A stretch of DNA of 64,000 bases from assembly GCF_009362785.1 (NCBI RefSeq), contig NZ_WHNQ01000005.1:248001-312000 (forward strand). Reading direction: 5' to 3'. Below, one piece after another: positions 58,140 to 64,000 of this stretch. Origin of the DNA: Paraburkholderia atlantica (GTDB lineage: Bacteria > Pseudomonadota > Gammaproteobacteria > Burkholderiales > Burkholderiaceae). Made by a program: the position numbers and the translations under genes. Numbering within the stretch: position 1 is the first letter of the stretch; each line of letters opens with the position of its first letter. The notes below the pieces were generated by a model. The model was not told where the DNA came from. It saw only the letters and a program-made list of their open reading frames with translations, and ran no database searches.

Positions 58140-59648
58140 ATGCGCAAACTAATGATGTCCCTGCTGATGGCCGGCTCGCTGCTCGTGGCCGGTGTCGGCA
58201 CCGCCCTGGCTGACGACGCGTCCGCTCCCGCGGCCGCCTCCGCCCCCGATACGACGGCGAGCGCGCCTGCTCCGGACGCCTCCGCCGCAGCTGCTGCCCC
58301 GGCTGCCTCGGCTCCCGCCGCCGATGCGTCCGCCGCGCCGGCCGCAAGCGCACCGGCCGCCACCGACGCATCGGCCGCCGCTGCCGCCGCGCCGGCCGCG
58401 CCGACCGCCCCGTTCTCGGTCGATTCATCGAAGATCAACTCCGGCGACACCGCGTGGATGCTGACCTCGACCGCGCTGGTGCTGTTCATGACGATCCCGG
58501 GTCTCGCGCTGTTCTACGGCGGCATGGTCCGCAAGAAGAACGTGCTCGCGACGCTGATGCAAAGCTTCGCGATCACCTGTCTGGTGACGATCGTCTGGAC
58601 CGTGGTGGGCTACAGCATCGCGTTCACGCCGGGCAACTCGTTCATCGGCGGCTTCTCGCGGGTGTTCATGACGGGCATGAACTACATCAAGGGCGACAAG
58701 GCCACGACCCTGACCGTCAGCCATCTCGCGCCGACGATCCCCGAGACGGTCTACTTCGTCTATCAGATGACCTTCGCGATCATCACGCCGGCGCTGATCA
58801 CCGGTGCGTTCGCTGACCGCATGAAGTTCTCGGCGATGCTGGTGTTCATGACGCTGTGGTCGATCATCGTCTACTCGCCGATCGCGCACATGGTGTGGGA
58901 GCCGAGCGGCTGGCTGGCTACCGCGGGCATCCTCGACTTCGCGGGCGGCACGGTGGTGCACATCAACGCGGGTATCGCAGGTCTGGTCTGCTGTCTGGTG
59001 CTGGGCAAGCGCATCGGCTACGGCAAGGAGGCGATGGCGCCGCACAACCTGACGCTGACGCTGATCGGTGGCGCGATGCTGTGGGTCGGCTGGTTCGGCT
59101 TCAATGCGGGTTCGGCGGTGGCGGCGGACGGCCGTGCCGGCTTCGCGATGTTCGCGACGCAGGTGGCGACCGCCGCGGCGGCGCTCGCGTGGATGTTCGC
59201 CGAATGGGCGGCCAAGGGTAAGCCGTCGGTGCTCGGTATCGTGTCGGGCGCGGTCGCGGGTCTGGTGGCGGTAACGCCGGCGTCGGGCTTCGTCGGCACG
59301 CTTGGCGCGCTGGTGATCGGCATTGTCGCCGGTGTGCTCTGCTTCTGGTCGGCCACGTGGCTCAAGCACAAGCTCGGCTACGACGATTCACTCGACGCGT
59401 TCGGCGTGCACTGCGTGGGCGGGATCATTGGTGCGCTCTTGACCGGCGTGTTCGCGGTCAAGGACATTAGCGGCTTCGACGGCAGCCTGATCCTGCAGGC
59501 GAAGGGCGTGCTGACGACGCTGATCTACAGCGGCGTGGTGAGCTTCGTGCTGCTGAAGATCATCGACATGGTGATCGGCATCCGCGTGACCGAAGAGCAG
59601 GAGCGCGAAGGCCTCGACGTGAGCCTGCACGGCGAGAAAGTCGAATAA
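58140..59648 (+). CDS. amtB: Ammonium transporter
   Basis: A 502-residue Amt-family channel for NH3/NH4+. An N-terminal signal peptide (to about residue 24, ALADD) is followed by a long Ala/Pro/Ser-rich segment (about 25-95), then eleven membrane helices. GDTAWMLTSTALVLFMTIPG starts the channel; DFAGGTVVHINAGIAGLVC and HCVGGIIGALLTGVFA carry the pore histidines. AGAGGA lies 9 bases before the ATG. The Ala-rich periplasmic leader before helix 1 is longer than in E. coli AmtB. It is co-transcribed with glnK. Confidence 0.95.
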   Translation: MRKLMMSLLMAGSLLVAGVGTALADDASAPAAASAPDTTASAPAPDASAAAAAPAASAPAADASAAPAASAPAATDASAAAAAAPAAPTAPFSVDSSKINSGDTAWMLTSTALVLFMTIPGLALFYGGMVRKKNVLATLMQSFAITCLVTIVWTVVGYSIAFTPGNSFIGGFSRVFMTGMNYIKGDKATTLTVSHLAPTIPETVYFVYQMTFAIITPALITGAFADRMKFSAMLVFMTLWSIIVYSPIAHMVWEPSGWLATAGILDFAGGTVVHINAGIAGLVCCLVLGKRIGYGKEAMAPHNLTLTLIGGAMLWVGWFGFNAGSAVAADGRAGFAMFATQVATAAAALAWMFAEWAAKGKPSVLGIVSGAVAGLVAVTPASGFVGTLGALVIGIVAGVLCFWSATWLKHKLGYDDSLDAFGVHCVGGIIGALLTGVFAVKDISGFDGSLILQAKGVLTTLIYSGVVSFVLLKIIDMVIGIRVTEEQEREGLDVSLHGEKVE

Positions 59649-59719
59649 CGGAAACCTGTCCCGCTTCGGGCCCGCGCTCCCGGGCCCGCCAGTCAGGAAA
59701 AGTTAAGCGCAGCAAATTC

Positions 59720-59744
59720 GCCCGCCTTCATGGCGGGCTTTTTT
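59720..59744 (+). terminator. Rho-independent terminator of glnK-amtB
   Basis: GCCCGCC (59720-59726) and GGCGGGC (59732-59738) form a stem with loop TTCAT, followed by six T. Confidence 0.9.
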
Positions 59745-59893
59745 CTTGCTGATCGGGTTGCGAACGGTAATTTTCCGCGCCTATCATCGAGATAGGGAGA
59801 ATGCATTCGAGTCTGCTTGCGAATGGAGAAACCGTCCCCAAATGGACAAAGCATTTGCTCTACAATCTTTTTTCTCCAGTCTGCGAGTGATCA

Positions 59894-61183
59894 ATGGTTC
59901 CGCACCTAGTTACGGCGTTAAACGGCCCGCTGCTCGACCTCGAGCGGAAGATCCTCGACGCCACGCCCGCTATCGAACGCTGGTTCCGGCTTGAATGGCA
60001 GGAGCACACGCCGCCGTTCTATTGTTCCGTCGATCTGCGTAATGCGGGCTTCAAGCTCGCGCCGGTCGACACCAACCTGTTTCCCGGCGCCTTCAACAAT
60101 CTGCCGCAGGAAGTGCTGCCGCTCGCGGTGCAGGCCGCGATGGCCTCGATTGAAAAGATCTGCCCGGACGCGAAGAATCTGCTCGTGATTCCGGAGCGCC
60201 ACACACGCAACGCGTTCTACCTCGAAAACGTCGCCCGGCTCGCGTCGATCATGCGCCAGGCGGGCCTGAACGTACGCTTCGGCACGCTCGACGAAACCAT
60301 CAACGGCCCGGTCACGATCGCGTTGTCCGACGGCCAGAAACTGGTGCTCGAACCGCTCGAGCGCTCGCAGCGGCGCCTGGGGCTGAAGAACTTCGACCCC
60401 TGCTCGATTCTGCTGAACAACGACCTGTCCGGCGGTATTCCGCCCGTGCTCGAGAATCTGCACGAGCAGTACCTGCTGCCGCCGCTTCACGCGGGCTGGG
60501 CGGTGCGCCGCAAGTCGACGCATTTCTCGTGCTATGACGACGTCGCGAAGAAGTTCGCGAAGATGGTCGAGATCGATCCGTGGATGATCAATCCGTACTT
60601 CGCGCACGTCGAGGGCGTCGACTTCCAGCAGCGCACCGGCGAGGAAGCGCTTGCCGATGCGATCGACGGCGTGCTGAAGAAGATCGCGCGCAAGTATCGC
60701 GAGTACGGCATCTCCGAAAAACCGTATGTCGTGATCAAGTCGGATGCGGGCACTTACGGCATGGGCGTGATGACCGTGCACGACGCGTCGGAAGTCGCCG
60801 CGCTGACGAAGCGCGAACGCACGCGCATGGCCGCGACCAAAGACGGCCTCGAAGTGCACGACGTGATCGTGCAGGAAGGCGTGTACACGTTCGAGCGCAT
60901 CGGCGAGGAAGTCGCCGAGCCGGTCGTCTACATGATCGACCGCTATGTGGTGGGCGGCTTCTATCGCGTGCACGGCAGCCGCGAGCGCGACCAGAATCTG
61001 AACGCGCCGGGCATGCACTTCGTGCCGCTCGGCTTCGAACATACGGCGCTGCCCGATGCGCACGCGAAGCCCGGCGCGGCGCCGCCGAACCGCTTCTATA
61101 TGTATGGCGTCGTGGCGCGGCTCGGGTTGCTGGCCGCCTCGGTCGAACTCGAGAAGACCGATCCGGAAGCGATCCAGGTCTAA
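59894..61183 (+). CDS. gshA: Glutamate--cysteine ligase, proteobacterial GshA (ferrooxidans type)
   Basis: A 429-residue ATP-dependent ligase that forms gamma-glutamylcysteine. It is not similar to E. coli GshA; the pattern (FYCSVDLRNAGFKLAPVDTN, LFPGAFNNL, LLVIPERHTRNAFY, VIKSDAGTYGMGVMTVHD) fits the type found in Betaproteobacteria and Acidithiobacillus. KSDAGTYGMGVM resembles an ATP-grasp glycine loop. The ATG at 59894 has only a weak GAGTG upstream. It lies 103 bases before gshB, with which it completes glutathione synthesis. TACAAT at 59861-59866 is a possible -10 close to the start, though its -35 is unclear. Confidence 0.92.
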   Translation: MVPHLVTALNGPLLDLERKILDATPAIERWFRLEWQEHTPPFYCSVDLRNAGFKLAPVDTNLFPGAFNNLPQEVLPLAVQAAMASIEKICPDAKNLLVIPERHTRNAFYLENVARLASIMRQAGLNVRFGTLDETINGPVTIALSDGQKLVLEPLERSQRRLGLKNFDPCSILLNNDLSGGIPPVLENLHEQYLLPPLHAGWAVRRKSTHFSCYDDVAKKFAKMVEIDPWMINPYFAHVEGVDFQQRTGEEALADAIDGVLKKIARKYREYGISEKPYVVIKSDAGTYGMGVMTVHDASEVAALTKRERTRMAATKDGLEVHDVIVQEGVYTFERIGEEVAEPVVYMIDRYVVGGFYRVHGSRERDQNLNAPGMHFVPLGFEHTALPDAHAKPGAAPPNRFYMYGVVARLGLLAASVELEKTDPEAIQV

Positions 61184-61286
61184 GCCACCTCGTGCGGCAG
61201 GATGGCGGCATGCGTGCCGCCATCGCCGTCTTCAAAGACTATATTGACGAACAATGTCACGCCCGTCAGGGCGCACCGGGACTTTC

Positions 61287-62243
61287 ATGGACATTCTTTT
61301 CATCGCCGATCCGCTCGCCCATTTCAAGATTTACAAAGACTCGACCTACGCGATGATGGCCGAAGCGGCGCGCCGCGGTCACACGGTGTACACCTGCGAG
61401 CCGAAGCATCTGGCGTGGACGGGCGGCGATGTCGAAGCGAACGTGCAGCGCATCGCGATCACCGGCGATACCACCGATCTGCATCGTGACGTCTGGTTCG
61501 CCGCCGATGTCGCTGCGCCGCGCGCGCTGGCGAGCTTCGGCGCGGTCGTGATGCGCAAAGACCCGCCGTTCGACATGGAATACGTGACGTCGACGTGGCT
61601 GCTCGAGCTGGCCGAGCGTGGCGGCGCGCGCGTCTTCAACAAGCCGCAGGCGATTCGCGATCATTCCGAGAAGCTCGCGATCGGCGAGTTCGCGCAGTTC
61701 GTCGCGCCGACGGTGGTCACGCGCGATCCGGCGCGTCTGCGCGCGTTTCACGAGCAGCATGGCGACGTGATCCTGAAGCCGCTCGACGGCATGGGCGGCA
61801 TGGGCGTGTTCCGCGTGAAGGCTGACGGCATGAACCTCGGCTCGATCGTCGAAATGCTGAGCCACGACGGCGCGCGCTCGGTGATGGCGCAGAAATTCAT
61901 CCCCGAGATCAAGGAGGGTGACAAGCGCATCCTGTTGATCGGCGGCGAAGCGGTGCCGTACTCGCTCGCGCGCATTCCTCAGGGTAATGAGGTGCGCGGC
62001 AATCTGGCGGCCGGCGGACTGGGTGTCGCGCGGCCGCTCAGCGAGCAGGATCGCAAGATCGCCGATACCCTCGCGCCGGTGCTGGCTGCGCGCGGCTTGC
62101 TGCTGGTGGGGCTCGATGCGATCGGCGACTGGCTCACCGAAGTCAACGTCACGAGCCCGACGTGTTTCCGCGAGATCATGGATCAGACCGGCTTCGACGT
62201 CGCCGCGATGTTCGTCGACGCGCTGGAGCGCGCGGTCGGCTGA
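61287..62243 (+). CDS. gshB: Glutathione synthetase
   Basis: A 318-residue ATP-grasp enzyme that adds glycine to gamma-glutamylcysteine. MDILFIADPLAHFKIYKDST starts the protein; the upstream frame of 11 codons is not conserved. RKDPPFDMEYVTSTWLLELA, LKPLDGMGGMGVFRV (ATP-grasp loop) and LVGLDAIGDWLTEVNVTSPT (metal/substrate site) are all intact. It is 103 bases downstream of gshA and likely in the same unit. Confidence 0.97.
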   Translation: MDILFIADPLAHFKIYKDSTYAMMAEAARRGHTVYTCEPKHLAWTGGDVEANVQRIAITGDTTDLHRDVWFAADVAAPRALASFGAVVMRKDPPFDMEYVTSTWLLELAERGGARVFNKPQAIRDHSEKLAIGEFAQFVAPTVVTRDPARLRAFHEQHGDVILKPLDGMGGMGVFRVKADGMNLGSIVEMLSHDGARSVMAQKFIPEIKEGDKRILLIGGEAVPYSLARIPQGNEVRGNLAAGGLGVARPLSEQDRKIADTLAPVLAARGLLLVGLDAIGDWLTEVNVTSPTCFREIMDQTGFDVAAMFVDALERAVG

Positions 62244-62365
62244 CGCGCGGCGCTGGCTGCGCACACGCCTCGCGCGCCGACTTGAGCGGCGACTCGAGCG
62301 GCCTTGATTGCCCGGCCGCACCCCCCAATCTGGGTAGTAAATCCGCATCAGGCGCGCCGTCGGGA

Positions 62366-62491
62366 TTGGCGCGAAAATGAGGCTGCTACAATGCCCGCTC
62401 GCCCGACGATGCATCTGCGCCCTCGCGACCCACGGCCGGTCCGGGGCGATGGCGAACCGGGCTCTAGTCCCGGTCCACGGTTTGGGGCCGT
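62366..62491 (+). promoter_or_regulatory. Candidate promoter and structured leader of the PTS EIIA gene
   Basis: TACAAT (62387-62392) is a good -10; TTGGCG (62366-62371) upstream has a short 15-base spacer. The leader can fold as ACGGCC (62432-62437) with GGCCGT (62486-62491), enclosing ACCGGG (62456-62461) with CCCGGT (62469-62474). TTCTTTT follows the outer stem, so it might act as an attenuator. No known riboswitch class was recognised. Confidence 0.4.
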
Positions 62492-62512
62492 TTCTTTTGC
62501 AGTAAGGCTGAC

Positions 62513-63040
62513 ATGGCAGGCATTCTGATCATTGCGCACGCTCCATTCGCCACCGCGTTGCGCGATTGCATTTCCCACATCTATGGCGGTTTGCCGGCGC
62601 GTATCGGCGTGATCGATGTGTCGCCGGATTGCGATCCCGCGCAGGTCGTCGCGTTCGCGGATTCGGAAGTCGCGCGGTTGAAGGAAGAGAACGGCGCGCT
62701 CGTGTTGACTGACATGTTCGGCGCGACGCCGGCCAACATCGCAGGCCGGCTCGCCGCCGTCCCGGACGTGCGCGTGCTGTGCGGCGTCAATCTGCCGATG
62801 CTGGTGCGCGCGGTCTGCTATCGCGCGACGCCGCTCGACACGCTCGTCGACAAGGCGCTCGCCGGCGCGACCAAGGGTGTGCACGCGATCGGACCGGCGA
62901 CGCCGGAACCGGTCACGGCGCCAGCGTGCCCGGCCGATTGCCTGCCGGCGCTGCCGCCCGACGCGGCGCCCGCCGACTGTGTTCCCGCGTTGCCGGCCGA
63001 TGCCGATCTGACGCAGAAGCCGGACGCGCCCGGCTTGTAA
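62513..63040 (+). CDS. PTS EIIA component, mannose/fructose-type
   Basis: A 175-residue protein. Residues 1-125 form an EIIA-Man domain (MAGILIIAHAPFATALRDCI) with phosphorylation site H9; ALVLTDMFGATPANIAGRLA and VLCGVNLPMLVRAVC are conserved. The last 50 residues form an unusual Pro/Ala/Cys-rich tail with an approximately 13-residue repeat. AAGG lies 7 bases before the ATG. With HPr and EI downstream but no EIIB/C/D sugar permease, it is likely a regulatory PTS element. Confidence 0.9.
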   Translation: MAGILIIAHAPFATALRDCISHIYGGLPARIGVIDVSPDCDPAQVVAFADSEVARLKEENGALVLTDMFGATPANIAGRLAAVPDVRVLCGVNLPMLVRAVCYRATPLDTLVDKALAGATKGVHAIGPATPEPVTAPACPADCLPALPPDAAPADCVPALPADADLTQKPDAPGL

Positions 63041-63164
63041 CTCGGGCTGGTTCGGAGGCGAACTTCGACGGATTCAAGCGGTATCGCAACGGCGTGAGGC
63101 ACATTGCAGCCGCTTTGCAGTTTCACCTTTCACCATTTCATTCACCCGCGCTTCGGACCATCAC

Positions 63165-63434
63165 ATGCTGCAACAGGAAACGACAATTGTGAACAAGCTG
63201 GGGCTGCACGCGCGCGCGTCGGCCAAGTTGACGCAACTCGCGGGCAACTACCAGGCGGAAATCTGGATGAGCCGCAATGGCCGTCGTATCAACGCGAAGA
63301 GCATCATGGGCGTGATGATGCTGGCCGCGGGCATCGGCAGTACCGTGCTGATCGAAACGGAAGGTACCGACGAACAGGAAGCGATGGACGCGCTGTTGAA
63401 ACTGATTGCCGATAAATTTGGCGAAGGTCAATAA
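63165..63434 (+). CDS. ptsH: Phosphocarrier protein HPr
   Basis: An 89-residue HPr that carries phosphate from enzyme I to EIIA proteins. H15 lies in NKLGLHARASAKL, and S46 in NAKSIMGVMMLAAGIG is the potential HPr-kinase site, flanked by the conserved IMGVMMLAA stretch. The ribosome-binding site is weak. It lies 124 bases after the EIIA gene and is followed by a terminator. Confidence 0.96.
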   Translation: MLQQETTIVNKLGLHARASAKLTQLAGNYQAEIWMSRNGRRINAKSIMGVMMLAAGIGSTVLIETEGTDEQEAMDALLKLIADKFGEGQ

Positions 63435-63469
63435 CGCGGCGCGCTTTGCGTTCGACAATTCCGAAAATG

Positions 63470-63495
63470 CCGCGGCTCAGTCCGCGGTTTTTTTT
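63470..63495 (+). terminator. Rho-independent terminator after ptsH
   Basis: CCGCGG (63470-63475) and CCGCGG (63482-63487) pair around CTCAGT, followed by eight T. It separates ptsH from ptsI, so ptsI has its own promoter. Confidence 0.85.
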
Positions 63496-63834
63496 CGCCG
63501 CCGACATTTGAATATCAGAAGAGGCCCGCGGTTAATCGACATTAAAGGGATGTACAAGCGGCGCGAAAGCCGCAGGGAAGAGTGCGTAAGGCCACACGCG
63601 TGTATGGCGACATGCGCGTAAGGTGACACGCGTTTTCAATGTTTAAACCATTGTTCTGCGCGACGCGTATAGAGCGAAGCTTCGCCGGTACGAGGACACC
63701 TGATTGCGATTACCCGTGCTGCGCTGCACACACCGCCGGCATACTTCAAAAAGGCGCGGAATTTATAATGCCAAGTACAGTCTGAGAGCATTGCAGCGGT
63801 TTGCCGCGGCATTACACAACTAGAGGAGGTGCGC
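63496..63834 (+). promoter_or_regulatory. ptsI promoter region with repeats
   Basis: This 339-base gap contains TATAAT at 63764-63769, a perfect -10, about 70 bases before ptsI; its -35 is weak. Two near-identical 18-base direct repeats (GCGTAAGG..ACACGCGT) lie at 63584-63601 and 63616-63633, 32 bases apart. A near-palindrome CAATGTTTAAACCATTG lies at 63637-63653. These could be regulator sites. No coding sequence is supported. Confidence 0.5.
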
Positions 63835-64000
63835 GTGTCATTCACGCTGCATGGAATTCCCGTGTCACGCGGTATCGCCATTGGGCGGGCCTATCTGATC
63901 GCCCCGGCAGCACTCGACGTAGACCACTATCTGATCGAACCCGCGCAGATCGAAGGGGAGGTCGGGCGCTTTCGCGCGGCTCAGCAACGCGTGCATGAAG
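63835..64000 (+). CDS. ptsI: PTS enzyme I (phosphoenolpyruvate-protein phosphotransferase), N-terminal part
   Basis: Partial gene, cut by the window end after 55 codons. The start is GTG at 63835 with a strong AGGAGG 6 bases upstream. VSFTLHGIPVSRGIAIGRAY is the conserved enzyme I N-terminus, followed by a helical region beginning LDVDHYLIEPAQIEGEVGRF. Enzyme I takes phosphate from phosphoenolpyruvate and passes it to HPr. It is separated from ptsH by a terminator and a regulated-looking gap. Confidence 0.9.
   Translation, partial: MSFTLHGIPVSRGIAIGRAYLIAPAALDVDHYLIEPAQIEGEVGRFRAAQQRVHE

Overview
The window looks like a core-chromosome segment of a Burkholderiaceae member, most likely Paraburkholderia or Burkholderia. 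The evidence is the high GC content with strong G/C third-position bias, a split metH, a PhaM-type polyhydroxybutyrate granule protein, a LiuR-type MerR regulator, a STAS-fused MCE transporter operon and the gshA-gshB-ptsIIA-ptsH-ptsI order. This assignment rests on recognised gene content and not on a database search. No rRNA, tRNA, CRISPR array or insertion sequence was found. About 58 protein genes are supported.

Layout. 1-9 kb: a secreted alpha/beta hydrolase, then a minus-strand acyl-CoA block (YchJ-like protein, acyl-CoA dehydrogenase, SDR, thiolase), aceK and a LiuR-like MerR regulator divergent from a metallo-beta-lactamase-fold hydrolase. 9.1-10.3 kb: a lower-GC two-gene island encoding a lytic-transglycosylase-like protein with an inserted LysM module and an overlapping LprI-family (lysozyme-inhibitor-like) secreted protein. 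10.5-18.7 kb: an oligopeptide-type ABC binding protein, a BtuF-like metal/corrinoid receptor, an SDR, dsbA, a SPOR protein, argS, and two small conserved genes. 18.8-22.7 kb: metH as two separate genes. 23-31 kb: DUF3567, a PcaD-like hydrolase, DUF3108, an IclR regulator divergent from an FAH-family hydrolase, an orphan Liv-type binding protein, an enoyl-CoA hydratase and phaM. 31-35.3 kb: a ferritin-like diiron protein with a long leader, rfaE2, a short membrane protein, coaX and birA.

35.4-40.3 kb: an MCE-type (Mla-like) lipid transport operon: STAS-permease, ATPase, MCE protein, auxiliary lipoprotein and a VanZ-like membrane protein. 40.4-47.6 kb: 2Fe-2S ferredoxin, hydrolase, a PBP5/6-type D,D-carboxypeptidase, D-amino acid aminotransferase, YbeD, a LysR/DUF2917 divergent pair, then lipB-lipA. 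47.6-53.6 kb: ugpQ and the dctA-dctB-dctD C4-dicarboxylate system, with a clear sigma-54 promoter and upstream activator repeats before dctA. 53.6-57.4 kb: a TlpA-like redoxin, a lipoprotein, the ComM/YifB ATPase and ubiK. 57.4-59.7 kb: the glnK-amtB nitrogen operon with its own sigma-54 promoter. 59.9-64 kb: gshA, gshB, an EIIA-Man-like PTS protein, HPr and the start of enzyme I.

Several circuits can be read directly. DctB/DctD and RpoN should drive dctA. A nitrogen regulator and RpoN should drive glnK-amtB. The MerR protein probably acts on the palindrome in its own divergent promoter region. The PTS genes lack any sugar permease and look like a regulatory phosphorelay. The most novel-looking element is the LysM-SLT/LprI pair at 9.1-10.3 kb, which has the architecture of an orphan peptidoglycan-targeting effector and its immunity protein.
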